DNA of 60,054 bases from an uncultured Eubacteriales bacterium (GTDB lineage: Bacteria > Bacillota > Clostridia > Lachnospirales > Cellulosilyticaceae). Of this stretch, positions 1 through 9,469 are shown one piece after another; the first letter of the stretch is position 1, and every line of letters starts with the position of its first letter. Location of the stretch: positions 1 through 60,054 of the forward strand of contig URVM01000020.1 of the NCBI GenBank assembly GCA_900551325.1. The letters are read 5' to 3'. Below the pieces are notes generated by a model, which made no database searches, had not been told where the DNA came from, and saw only the letters and a list, made by a program, of their open reading frames with translations. A program made the position numbers and the translations under genes.

Positions 1-20
1 TAAATTTTAAAATATGAAAT

Positions 21-46
21 AATAATGTCCTATGCATGACATTATT
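21..46 (+). promoter_or_regulatory. Inverted repeat in the leader of the first solute-binding gene
   Basis: Nine-base perfect arms (AATAATGTC at 21-29 and GACATTATT at 38-46) flank an 8-base spacer and end 5 bases before the GAGGGGG ribosome-binding site of the following gene. It could be an operator, or an mRNA hairpin that stabilises the message or trims the transcript. The upstream sequence is outside the window, so no promoter can be placed. Confidence 0.4.
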
Positions 47-66
47 ATACGAGGGGGTATTATAAA

Positions 67-2085
67 ATGCTAAAGAAGTTTTCTAAAGTTATGGCATTGG
101 GGTTAGTGGGTGTAGTGGCTTTAACTGGTTGTGGAGGAGTAAAAGAAAAAGGAAGTAATGAACAAATAAAAGGTGAGGCAAAAGTAGAGGGTGGGAAGAC
201 AACGGTAATACGTATTGGTTCACATGCTGCTAATGCAATGAATCCTAATTATAAAGACTCTACAACGGGTGAGTACACAATGAATGAGGTGGATAGAGAA
301 ATTGCACTTCAAGCAATGCAAAAAGTTAAAGATGAGTTAAATGTTGAGATAGAGTGGGTGCAATTCCCAGGTGATACAACAGAAGTACTTTTACAAAGTG
401 TAATGGCTGGAGATCCTATTGCAGATGTTGTTAACTTATATGCTAACTCACAAGGAACTATTCTAGGACAAAACGTACTTCAACCATTAGATGATTATAT
501 GGAATATTTCTCTAAAGATGCTGAAATTCCAGCTGAAGTTTATGGGAAGCAATATTTTATAGAAGTATCAGGTGGACATACACATCCACTATCGCCACTT
601 TTCTATAATATTGACTACATAGAGCAAGTAGATGCGCTCAAAGAAAATGGTAAAACTGTTTATCCAACAGACCTTTACAAAGCTGGTAAATGGACTTGGA
701 GTGTATTTGAAGATTACTTAACTAAAATTAATGCACACTATGCAAATAGCCAAGCGCCAGAAAGACCAGAAAAAAGAATTGATGCTTATAGAACAGACTA
801 TACAGAAACACTTATTGAAGCAATGCACTCAGCAGGTGGAAGTATCTACGGAGCAGATGGACTTGGAATTGAATCAGAAGGTACTAAAAAAGCTGTAGCT
901 TATGTAGAAAATTTAATCAATAGGGGTTTGCTACAATGTGAAATTGTAGAGGGTACAAGTAATAGACCTTATAACGCACAAGGTGCACCATTTGAAATGG
1001 GTGAATCAGTATTTACAAATATTGAAGACTGGCGTTCGGGTGGAGCGGCATCTAAAGCAGCAGAACGTGGTCAATCTATAGGATTTATTCCTTTCCCAAG
1101 ACCAGATGATATGGCATTTGATGATCCGAATTATAGGCAAGTACGTACAGGTGGGGAGTCATGGGCTATCCTTCGTGGTGTAGATGAAGCGAAGATTCCA
1201 CTTGCAATCCAATCATATCAAATGTATATGGCAGAAAAGCAAAAATTATTTAAAGAAGTAAACGGTGTTACAGATGAAAATCCACGTATTCCGCTTTCAA
1301 TTGATTTATTCCATGAAGAAATTGGAGCAGATATGCAAGAGATTTATTATGAAAGCACAAAAAATACAGTAGTAAATGAATTCTCAAATATGACAGGTGT
1401 TTATTGGGATTTTATGGGTATTGCAGGAGATGCGATTTACGGGGTAGATGGTTCACCAAGTTATGATGTAGCAATTGAAGCTAAAAAATCAATAATTGAT
1501 GATAAGATTGCATCTGTAGAAGCAACATTAAATAGTACAGAAGTTAAAGATAATATTCCACCAGCATTTACACAAGTTGAAAAGGATAAAGTTTATGCAT
1601 TCCCTAAAGGAACAGACCCAGCATCAATTGATTGGGCTAGTGATTTTACAGTAGCAGATAATATAGATGGTGCACTTGATGCAGCAAATATTAAGTTTGA
1701 CACATCAGCAACAGACTTTAACACAATAGGTTTTTATAAAAGAGGTGTAATCGGCACAATTTCTGATTCAAATGGAAATGAAGGGACACAAAGAATCAAC
1801 GTTACAATTTATGATGCAGATAATAAAACAGCTCCAACACTTACAATGAAAGAAGAAATAAGAACAATTAAAGTAGGAGAAGATTCTGCTGCTATTAACT
1901 GGGCTAATGACTTTGTTGAAGCTGCAGTAGATAAAGATGGTTTGGATCTTAAATCTATGGTTACAGCAGATTTATCAGAGATTGATACAACAACAGCTGG
2001 TAAATACAATGTTGCAATTACTGTAACAGACTATGCAGGAAACGAAACAACAGAAACTATTGAAGTAGAAGTTGCAGTGCAATAG
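67..2085 (+). CDS. ABC solute-binding lipoprotein with two C-terminal Ig-like domains (copy 1)
   Basis: Extracellular binding lipoprotein of a carbohydrate ABC importer. The signal sequence ends in a lipobox LTGC with the acylated Cys at residue 22. The solute-binding family 1-like domain spans about residues 45-490. Two Ig-like modules resembling DUF5011 follow (about 495-580 and 585-672), each ending in a SDSNGNEG or TDYAGNET type turn. Such modules are common on surface proteins but unusual on a binding protein; they may space it from the membrane or contact a partner. The next gene is a close paralogue, and the central part of the two is almost identical at DNA level. It has its own terminator, so it can be made separately from the downstream genes. 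Confidence 0.88.
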   Translation: MLKKFSKVMALGLVGVVALTGCGGVKEKGSNEQIKGEAKVEGGKTTVIRIGSHAANAMNPNYKDSTTGEYTMNEVDREIALQAMQKVKDELNVEIEWVQFPGDTTEVLLQSVMAGDPIADVVNLYANSQGTILGQNVLQPLDDYMEYFSKDAEIPAEVYGKQYFIEVSGGHTHPLSPLFYNIDYIEQVDALKENGKTVYPTDLYKAGKWTWSVFEDYLTKINAHYANSQAPERPEKRIDAYRTDYTETLIEAMHSAGGSIYGADGLGIESEGTKKAVAYVENLINRGLLQCEIVEGTSNRPYNAQGAPFEMGESVFTNIEDWRSGGAASKAAERGQSIGFIPFPRPDDMAFDDPNYRQVRTGGESWAILRGVDEAKIPLAIQSYQMYMAEKQKLFKEVNGVTDENPRIPLSIDLFHEEIGADMQEIYYESTKNTVVNEFSNMTGVYWDFMGIAGDAIYGVDGSPSYDVAIEAKKSIIDDKIASVEATLNSTEVKDNIPPAFTQVEKDKVYAFPKGTDPASIDWASDFTVADNIDGALDAANIKFDTSATDFNTIGFYKRGVIGTISDSNGNEGTQRINVTIYDADNKTAPTLTMKEEIRTIKVGEDSAAINWANDFVEAAVDKDGLDLKSMVTADLSEIDTTTAGKYNVAITVTDYAGNETTETIEVEVAVQ

Positions 2086-2130
2086 TGAGTAAGTAATAGA
2101 AAAATGAAAAAAATTAAGTTATAAAAGAAA

Positions 2131-2191
2131 AACATCCCCAATTAGTAAAGTAAACTTTTGAAAGTTTAGTTATTAATTGGGGTGTTTTTTT
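2131..2191 (+). terminator. Intrinsic terminator after solute-binding copy 1
   Basis: A long hairpin (arms beginning AACATCCCCAATTA and ending TAATTGGGGTGTT) is followed by an uninterrupted T run. It separates the first binding-protein gene from its paralogue. Confidence 0.85.
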
Positions 2192-2670
2192 GTTTAAAAG
2201 AAGGTATATAAGGTGTAATTTGAGATAATAAATAAGGTTATTATTAGGTTAAATATTTTTTTAATAAGGTTTAATAAACTTATAAGTAAAATAAAAGTAT
2301 ATAAAAAAGTAAAAAAATAAAGGGATAAATATAAGTTATTACTTAAAAAAACCTTCAAAATACTAAAAACGACTAAAAAAAATATAAAATATAAATATTT
2401 TTATTGTAATAAGTACAAAAATATTATAAGATATAATCAAAAATAATACAAAATAATATTTTTAAATAAAAGTTAAAAAAACATTAATTAGCTAACAAAA
2501 AGATATTTTAGTAAAAAAGGTTTAGATATTAATTGGAAACAATTAATTATAAATAATGCTTATAGTAAATCTCTTTAAAGACAATTATTTAAACAACTGG
2601 GAAGATGGAGAGATGAAGTTATAAGTAAAAATAAGTAAAAAGGTGAAAAAATAAAAGGAGGTATTTAAAA
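2192..2670 (+). promoter_or_regulatory. AT-rich intergenic region with a candidate operator palindrome
   Basis: About 480 bases without a credible gene, extremely A/T-rich. The only distinct structure seen is a perfect inverted repeat at 2528-2547 (ATTAATTG, spacer GAAA, CAATTAAT). It is followed directly by a TATAAATAAT stretch that could be a -10 region. A good GGAGG ribosome-binding site precedes the ATG at 2671. The palindrome may be an operator for the operon's main promoter, but in such AT-rich DNA chance is a real alternative. Confidence 0.35.
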
Positions 2671-4677
2671 ATGCTAAAGAAATTTTCAAAAGTATTAGCA
2701 TTAGGTTTAGCAGGCACAATTGCCTTAACAGGTTGTGCTGGGGGAAAAGACGTTAAGACAGATGGCGAAGCAGCAAAAGGAGATAAAGGACAACCAACCG
2801 TAATCCGTATCGGATCACATGCAGCAAATGCAATGGATCCTAATTATAAAGATCCTGCAACAGGCGAATATGCAATGAAAAATGATAGAGAAGCTGCTCT
2901 TGCCGCAATGCAAAAAGTTAAAGATGAGTTAAATGTTGAAATCCAATGGGTACAGTTCCCAGGAGATACAACAGAAGTACTCTTACAAAGTGTAATGGCT
3001 GGAGATCCTATTGCAGATGTTGTTAACTTATATGCTAACTCACAAGGAACTATTCTAGGACAAAACGTACTTCAACCATTAGATGATTATATGGAATATT
3101 TCTCTAAAGATGCTGAAATTCCAGCTAAAATTTATGGTAAACAATATTTTATAGAAGTATCAGGTGGACATACACATCCATTATCACCACTTTTCTATAA
3201 TATTGACTACATAGAGCAAGTAGATGCACTCAAAGAAAATGGTAAAACTGTTTATCCAACAGACCTTTATAAAGCAGGTAAATGGACTTGGAGTGTATTT
3301 GAAGATTACTTAGCTAAGATCAATGCACACTATGCAAATAGCCAAGCACCAGAAAGACCAGAAAAAAGAATTGATGCTTATAGAACAGACTATACAGAAA
3401 CACTTATTGAAGCAATGCACTCAGCAGGTGGAAGTATCTACGGAGCAGATGGACTTGGAATTGAATCAGAAGGTACTAAAAAAGCTGTAGCTTATGTAGA
3501 AAATTTAATCAATAGGGGTTTGCTACAATGTGAAATTGTAGAGGGTACAAGTAATAGACCTTATAACGCACAAGGTGCACCATTTGAAATGGGTGAATCA
3601 GTATTTACAAATATTGAAGACTGGCGTTCAGACGGGGCAGCAGCTAAAGCAGCAGAGCGTGGTCAATCATTAGGATTTATTCCTTTCCCAAGACCAGATA
3701 GTATGGCATTTGATGATCCAAACTATAGACAAGTACGTACAGGTGGTGAATCATGGGCTATCCTTCGTGGTGTAGATGAAGCGAAGATTCCACTTGCAAT
3801 CCAAGCATATCAAATGTATACAGCAGAAAAAGATAGATTAGTAAAAGAAATGACAGGCACTACAGATGAAAATAGACGTATTCCACTTGCAATTGACTTA
3901 TTCCATGAAGCAATTGGGGCAGATATGCAAGAGATTTACTATGAAAGCACAAAAAATACAGTAGTAAATGAATTCTCAAATATGACAGGTGTTTACTGGA
4001 AATTCATGACAATTGCAGGAGATGCAATTTACGGAGTAGATGGTTCACCAAGTTATGATGTAGCAATTGAAGCAAGAAAAGCAGAAATTACAGATAAGAT
4101 TGCATCTGTAGAAGCAACATTAAATAGTACAGAAGCTAAAGATAATATTCCACCAGCATTCACACAAGTTGAAGATGGTAAAGCTTATGCATTCCCTAAA
4201 GGAACAGACCCAGCATCAATTGATTGGGCTAGTGAATTTACAGTAGCAGATAATATGGATGGTGCACTTGATGCAGCAAATATTAAATTTGACTCATCAG
4301 CAACAGACTTTAACACAGTAGGTTACTACGAAAAAGGTGTTATAGGTACAATCTCTGATTCAAATGGAAATGAAGGTAAGAAGAGAATTAACGTTACAAT
4401 TTATGATGCAGATAATAAAACAGCTCCAACACTTACAATGAAAGAAGAAGTAAGAACAATTAAAGTAGGTGAAGATTCTGCTGCTATTAATTGGGCTAAT
4501 GACTTTGTTGAAACTGCAGTAGATAAAGATGGTTTAGATCTTAAATCAAAAGTTGTAGCAGACTTATCAGAAATTGATACAACAACAGCTGGTAAATATA
4601 ATGTTGCACTTACTGTAACAGACTATGCAGGTAATGAAGCAACACAAACTATTGAAGTAGAAGTTGTAGCAGAATAA
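2671..4677 (+). CDS. ABC solute-binding lipoprotein with two C-terminal Ig-like domains (copy 2)
   Basis: Paralogue of the preceding binding lipoprotein with the same layout: signal and lipobox LTGC (Cys22), a solute-binding domain to about residue 490, then two DUF5011-like Ig modules. The linker after the lipobox is shorter and the region around residues 395-420 differs (TAEKDRLVKEM against MAEKQKLFKEV). The stretch from about residue 100 to 320 is nearly identical in DNA, including silent sites. This points to recent duplication or gene conversion. It lies 34 bases before the 964-residue binding protein and is probably cotranscribed with the permease genes. Substrate unknown. Confidence 0.88.
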   Translation: MLKKFSKVLALGLAGTIALTGCAGGKDVKTDGEAAKGDKGQPTVIRIGSHAANAMDPNYKDPATGEYAMKNDREAALAAMQKVKDELNVEIQWVQFPGDTTEVLLQSVMAGDPIADVVNLYANSQGTILGQNVLQPLDDYMEYFSKDAEIPAKIYGKQYFIEVSGGHTHPLSPLFYNIDYIEQVDALKENGKTVYPTDLYKAGKWTWSVFEDYLAKINAHYANSQAPERPEKRIDAYRTDYTETLIEAMHSAGGSIYGADGLGIESEGTKKAVAYVENLINRGLLQCEIVEGTSNRPYNAQGAPFEMGESVFTNIEDWRSDGAAAKAAERGQSLGFIPFPRPDSMAFDDPNYRQVRTGGESWAILRGVDEAKIPLAIQAYQMYTAEKDRLVKEMTGTTDENRRIPLAIDLFHEAIGADMQEIYYESTKNTVVNEFSNMTGVYWKFMTIAGDAIYGVDGSPSYDVAIEARKAEITDKIASVEATLNSTEAKDNIPPAFTQVEDGKAYAFPKGTDPASIDWASEFTVADNMDGALDAANIKFDSSATDFNTVGYYEKGVIGTISDSNGNEGKKRINVTIYDADNKTAPTLTMKEEVRTIKVGEDSAAINWANDFVETAVDKDGLDLKSKVVADLSEIDTTTAGKYNVALTVTDYAGNEATQTIEVEVVAE

Positions 4678-4711
4678 AAATAAGTAATTAGTCATATTAG
4701 GAGGCGAGGCA

Positions 4712-7606
4712 ATGAATAAGAAGCTTATAGGAAGCTTAGTATTATCATTGGTTGCCCTTGCTGCCATTGGTTATAGCTATAAGAGTGCTAGCGACTCGAA
4801 GCAAGGTGTGTATACCATAAGTGTAGCATCAGATAGAGAAGTGTTCTATGAAAGTACATATGCGTCTTACTTAAGTTCTAATGGTTATGAAGGAAATATG
4901 TCAAAAGGTGAAGTTGTAGTAGATGTAAATCAATATCAAACTACAGAAGGCACTCGTGTAACAAAAGACCAAGAAGGTGTTATAACACCTGAACAAGGTA
5001 AAGTAACATGGCAGTTTGACGTTAAAACACCAGGGTTTTACAACTTAGAGGTAGGCTATTTACCTGTTGAAGGAAAAAACTCTAGTGTTGAAAGAAAAAT
5101 GTATCTAGATGACCAAATTTACTTCAAAGGGATGGAACAATTAAGCTTTGAACGTGAATGGGTTAATGAAACAAAAGAGATCGAAGTTAGAAATAACAAC
5201 GAAATAAGACCTAATACCATAGAGTTAAATAATGAAAAGCATGTATTTGTACAAGATGCCGGTAAAAGAGTATCAGAACCATATAAGTTTTACTTATCAC
5301 AAGGTACACATACACTTACTTTTGAATCAATCAAAGAACCTGTAAAGATTACAAATCTTGTTTTTAAAGCAGATGAAGCACTTCTTAGCTATGAAGAAAC
5401 CATTAATCAACTACAAGGTAATTACCCTCTTTATGAGGGTAACCTTCTTGTAGGGCAAGCAGAGCGCAACGAAGGCATTACTAAAAATGTATCAAAATCT
5501 TCACGCGGAATATTAATTAATACAAACTATACTAGCCCTAAAATACAGCCATCACATCCATATAATATTGTATTTAATACAATAGGAGGAGACAGTTGGA
5601 AAACACCTGGAGATGGGGTTACATGGGAAGTAGAAGTACCAGAAAAAGGTCTTTACCAAGTTTCTTTTACAGCGAGACAAAGCGGTAATAGAGGTGGAGT
5701 ATCTTATAGAAAATTATTAGTAAATGGTGAGGTACCATTTAAAGAAGCAAATAGTATAGGTTTTCCTTATAGTGCAGGATTTAAAAACTATATTATTGGC
5801 AATGAAGATGGGGCTTACTTAATTCCTCTTGAAAAGGGAACAAACACAATTACACTGGAGACAGTACTTGGGCAATTTGATAGAGCCACAACAGAGGTAG
5901 AAGAAAGTTTATTTACCCTTAATGAAACATATAGAAAAATTATTCAATTAACAGGAACAGTACCAGATAGCTATATTGATTATGAAATAGAGAAAAAACT
6001 TCCAGAAGTTAAAAATATATTTATAGAAGAATCACAAAGGCTAAAAAACATACTAGAAGAAGTTATTAGTATAACAGGTGAAAAGGGAGAAGACGCTATT
6101 ATCTTAGATAAATTAGCAATTCAACTTGAACGTCTTGGGAAAAATCCAGAATTAGTTGTTAAAGAGTTAAGTCAATTAAAGAATAATATTTCTTCTCTTG
6201 GTTTATGGAATATGACTATATCATCCATGCCTCTAGAAGTAGATTCTATGACCTTAGGTAATGAAAATAAGGAACTTTTACAAACTAAACCTGGTTTTGT
6301 AGAAAGTCTTAGCTACAAAACACAAAGATTTTTATCAACCTTTACAGATAATCAAACACAAATATCTAGTAAGGCAGATAAAGATCAACAATCTATTAAA
6401 GTATGGATTGGTACAGGACGAGATCAAGCTCAAATACTAATGAATTTAATAGAAGAACGTTTTACACCTCTTACAGGTATTCATGTTGAGCTAGAGCTTA
6501 TACCAGATACTGTTATTATTCCAGCTACACTTGCAGGTACAGGTCCAGATGTTGTAACTGGTATTACAGAGCAACAAGCAATGAACTTTGCAATACGTAA
6601 TGCACTTGTAGATTTAACTAAGCTTAATGGCTTTAAGGAAATGTACACAGAGTATGAGCCAAGTGCATTTGAAGGTATTACATTCAATGATGGTATCTTT
6701 GGTTTACCAGAACAACAAACTTTCATGATGTTATTCTACAGACAAGACATATTAGATGAACTTGGATTAGAAGTACCACGTACATGGGAAGAAGTAAAAG
6801 AAATTATTCCAGTATTACAAATGCATAATTATGATTTCTACATGCCAACAAGTACAACAGATGTAAATGAGAGTATGTATTCGTCACTAGTATTCCAAAG
6901 TGGCAGTGATATGTATCTTGGAGAAGGCCATGACTATGGTATACAAACAGGATTATATAAAGAAGAAGCTATGAAAGCCTTCCAAGAATATACACAATTC
7001 TTTACAAGCTACCACTTACCAGTAGTAGCAGATTTTGCAAACCGTTTCAGAACAGGTGAAGTACCAATGGGTATTGCACCATATACAATTTATAGCCAAT
7101 TACAAGTATCAGCACCTGAGATTCGTGGTTTATGGTCTTTTGCACCAGTACCAGGTAAACAACAGGCAGATGGTAGCATTGATAATACATTTGTATCTAA
7201 TACAACACAATGTATTATGCTTGATCAAGGCAAGAACAAAGATGCGGCTTGGGAGTTTATGAAATGGTGGACAAGTGAAGAAACACAAGTAGAATATGGT
7301 ACAACAATAGAAGGGGTTATGGGGCCAGCAGCACGTTATCCAAGTGCTAATGTAGATGTAGTTGAACAACTACCATGGTCAGTTAAAGATGCCCAGTCTC
7401 TTAAAGATCAGTTTGAAAAAACAAAGGGACTTCCAGAAGTACCAGGGGGTTATATGACAAGAAGGATGGTAAGTTATGCCTTCAAAAATGTTGTAACAGA
7501 TGGACAAAATCCACGAGAAGCCCTTTATTTAAATGCTAAAGACATTGATGATGAACTTACAAAGAAACGTAAAGAATTTAATTTATCAACAGTAGAAGAA
7601 AAATAA
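4712..7606 (+). CDS. Large fusion protein: beta-sandwich modules plus ABC solute-binding domain
   Basis: A 964-residue exported protein. The N-terminus has a hydrophobic segment (about 4-22) but no lipobox Cys, so it is either secreted or anchored by an uncleaved helix. About residues 30-230 and 245-420 look like two related beta-rich modules resembling carbohydrate-binding sandwiches (both contain a GVTWEVEVPEKGLYQVSF-like strand pattern). A helical linker follows, then a family 1 solute-binding domain from about residue 558 to 940. The usual binding-protein length is 400-550, so this is about twice normal. It sits directly before the first permease pair, which makes it a likely receptor for that transporter. 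The sugar bound cannot be read from the sequence. Confidence 0.8.
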   Translation: MNKKLIGSLVLSLVALAAIGYSYKSASDSKQGVYTISVASDREVFYESTYASYLSSNGYEGNMSKGEVVVDVNQYQTTEGTRVTKDQEGVITPEQGKVTWQFDVKTPGFYNLEVGYLPVEGKNSSVERKMYLDDQIYFKGMEQLSFEREWVNETKEIEVRNNNEIRPNTIELNNEKHVFVQDAGKRVSEPYKFYLSQGTHTLTFESIKEPVKITNLVFKADEALLSYEETINQLQGNYPLYEGNLLVGQAERNEGITKNVSKSSRGILINTNYTSPKIQPSHPYNIVFNTIGGDSWKTPGDGVTWEVEVPEKGLYQVSFTARQSGNRGGVSYRKLLVNGEVPFKEANSIGFPYSAGFKNYIIGNEDGAYLIPLEKGTNTITLETVLGQFDRATTEVEESLFTLNETYRKIIQLTGTVPDSYIDYEIEKKLPEVKNIFIEESQRLKNILEEVISITGEKGEDAIILDKLAIQLERLGKNPELVVKELSQLKNNISSLGLWNMTISSMPLEVDSMTLGNENKELLQTKPGFVESLSYKTQRFLSTFTDNQTQISSKADKDQQSIKVWIGTGRDQAQILMNLIEERFTPLTGIHVELELIPDTVIIPATLAGTGPDVVTGITEQQAMNFAIRNALVDLTKLNGFKEMYTEYEPSAFEGITFNDGIFGLPEQQTFMMLFYRQDILDELGLEVPRTWEEVKEIIPVLQMHNYDFYMPTSTTDVNESMYSSLVFQSGSDMYLGEGHDYGIQTGLYKEEAMKAFQEYTQFFTSYHLPVVADFANRFRTGEVPMGIAPYTIYSQLQVSAPEIRGLWSFAPVPGKQQADGSIDNTFVSNTTQCIMLDQGKNKDAAWEFMKWWTSEETQVEYGTTIEGVMGPAARYPSANVDVVEQLPWSVKDAQSLKDQFEKTKGLPEVPGGYMTRRMVSYAFKNVVTDGQNPREALYLNAKDIDDELTKKRKEFNLSTVEEK

Positions 7607-7645
7607 ATTTATAATAGAAAAAATAAATTTAATGAGGAGGGTAGC

Positions 7646-8566
7646 ATGGAAAGAACAGAAAATAAAAAAGGGCGCCTACCCTTAAAGGAAACTTGGAACT
7701 TACATAAAGAAAAATATATGCTTATTATGCCTTTTGCGATTATTTTCGTAATCTTTAACCTAGTACCTGTAGTAGTAGCTATGGGACTAAGCTTTACATC
7801 TTTTAATATGTTAGAAGCTCCAGATTTTGTAGGACTTGCTAACTATATTGAACTTTTATCAAGAGACGAAGTTTTCCTTATAGCTGTTAAAAACACCTTA
7901 CTACTTGCTTTTATTACAGGGCCAGTCAGTTACATTATGTGTTTTATATTTGCATGGTTAATTAACGAGTTACCACCTAAGCCACGTGCAGTGTTAACAC
8001 TTATTTTCTATGCACCATCTATATCAGGTAACGTATATCTTATTTGGAAACTTATTTTCTCATCTGATATGTATGGTTTTGCTAACGCATGGTTAATGAA
8101 GCTAGGTATTTTAGATGCACCAATCTTATGGTTTGAAAATGCAGACTATATTTTACCGATCTTAATCGTTGTACAGTTATGGCTTAGTCTTGGTGTAAGT
8201 TTCCTTGCTTTCATCGCAGGTTTACAAACAGTAGACAAGTCACTTTATGAGGCAGGAGCTATGGATGGCATTAAAAATAGATGGCAAGAGTTATGGCATA
8301 TTACATTACCATCTATGAAACCACAACTTATGTTTGGTGCGGTAATGCAGATTACAAACTCCTTATCAGTCTCTGCCATATCTATTGAACTTGCAGGCTT
8401 CCCTTCAGTGGATTATGCAGGTCATACCATTCTTACACACTTACATGACTACGGAAATGTAAGATTTGAAATGGGATATGCTAGTGCTATTGCAACAGTA
8501 TTATTCTTCATTATGTTAATAGCCAATATCGCCGTTCAAAAAATGCTAAGAAGGGTTGGGGATTAA
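7646..8566 (+). CDS. Carbohydrate ABC transporter permease (MalF/UgpA type), pair 1
   Basis: Inner-membrane permease of a CUT1-type sugar importer, 306 residues with about six membrane helices. The coupling (EAA) loop is visible around residue 201 (EAGAMDGIKNRWQELWHITL); this is where the nucleotide-binding subunit docks. The GAGGAGG ribosome-binding site fits the ATG. It partners with the next permease, whose start lies 1 base after this stop. No ATPase is encoded in the operon, so a shared MsmX/UgpC-like ATPase encoded elsewhere is probably used, as in many Firmicutes. Confidence 0.93.
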   Translation: MERTENKKGRLPLKETWNLHKEKYMLIMPFAIIFVIFNLVPVVVAMGLSFTSFNMLEAPDFVGLANYIELLSRDEVFLIAVKNTLLLAFITGPVSYIMCFIFAWLINELPPKPRAVLTLIFYAPSISGNVYLIWKLIFSSDMYGFANAWLMKLGILDAPILWFENADYILPILIVVQLWLSLGVSFLAFIAGLQTVDKSLYEAGAMDGIKNRWQELWHITLPSMKPQLMFGAVMQITNSLSVSAISIELAGFPSVDYAGHTILTHLHDYGNVRFEMGYASAIATVLFFIMLIANIAVQKMLRRVGD

Positions 8567-8567
8567 C

Positions 8568-9455
8568 ATGAATATGATACAAAAGGTTAAACAATCAGTT
8601 AAAAGTAGAAAGTTTACACGTAGAAATAGAAGTATTGGTGGAGACTTAGGTCTTATGATTCTTCTTGGGGGATTTGCACTTTTTAGTGCCTATCCTCTCT
8701 TATATGTCATAAATAATGCTTTTAAACCAATGAGTGAGATCTTTCTATTTCCACCAAAATTATTTGTTCAAAATCCTACCTTAAATAACTTTTATGACTT
8801 AACAACAATCATTGGAAACTCATGGGTACCATTTTCAAGATATATGTTTAATACATTATTAATTACTGTACTTGGAACTTTTGGAACAGTATTCCTTGGT
8901 ACCATGGCAGCTTATCCATTGGCTAAATATAAGTTCCCAGGCTCAGAGGTTATGTCCAATATTATTGTATATGCCTTAATGTTTAATGGTTCAGTTACAG
9001 CTATACCGAACTATATTATCATGAGTAAATTAGGTATGGTAAATACTTATTGGGCAGTTATTTTACCAGTTGTAGGATCAACTCTTGGTTTGTACTTAAT
9101 GAAAAACTTTATTGTACAAATACCAATGGCACTTATTGAATCAGCTAAGATTGATGGTGCTAGTGAAATGAGAGTATTTTGGACAGTTATTATTCCTCTA
9201 TGTAAACCAGCTTGGATTACTCTAGCTATTTTATCTTTCCAAACGCTTTGGGGAGCAACAGGTGGTAACTTTATCTATTCTGAAAACTTAAAGCCTATTA
9301 GTTATTCTTTATCTCAAATTATAGGTGGAGGGATTGCAAGAACAGGGGTTGCATCAGTAGTTTCACTCATTATGATGGTTGTACCTGTTACAGTATTTGT
9401 AATTTCTCAATCTAACGTTATTGAGACTATGGCAACATCAGGAATGAAAGACTAA
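8568..9455 (+). CDS. Carbohydrate ABC transporter permease (MalG/UgpE type), pair 1
   Basis: Second permease of the first pair, about 295 residues and six membrane helices, with the EAA loop near residue 190 (ESAKIDGASEMRVFWTVIIP). An in-frame TTG lies 12 bases upstream, inside the preceding gene. The ATG at 8568 is preferred because the GGGTTGGGG stretch sits 6-7 bases before it. It should form the heterodimeric channel with the permease just upstream. Confidence 0.92.
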   Translation: MNMIQKVKQSVKSRKFTRRNRSIGGDLGLMILLGGFALFSAYPLLYVINNAFKPMSEIFLFPPKLFVQNPTLNNFYDLTTIIGNSWVPFSRYMFNTLLITVLGTFGTVFLGTMAAYPLAKYKFPGSEVMSNIIVYALMFNGSVTAIPNYIIMSKLGMVNTYWAVILPVVGSTLGLYLMKNFIVQIPMALIESAKIDGASEMRVFWTVIIPLCKPAWITLAILSFQTLWGATGGNFIYSENLKPISYSLSQIIGGGIARTGVASVVSLIMMVVPVTVFVISQSNVIETMATSGMKD

Positions 9456-9469
9456 TGGGGGTGAGCGAG

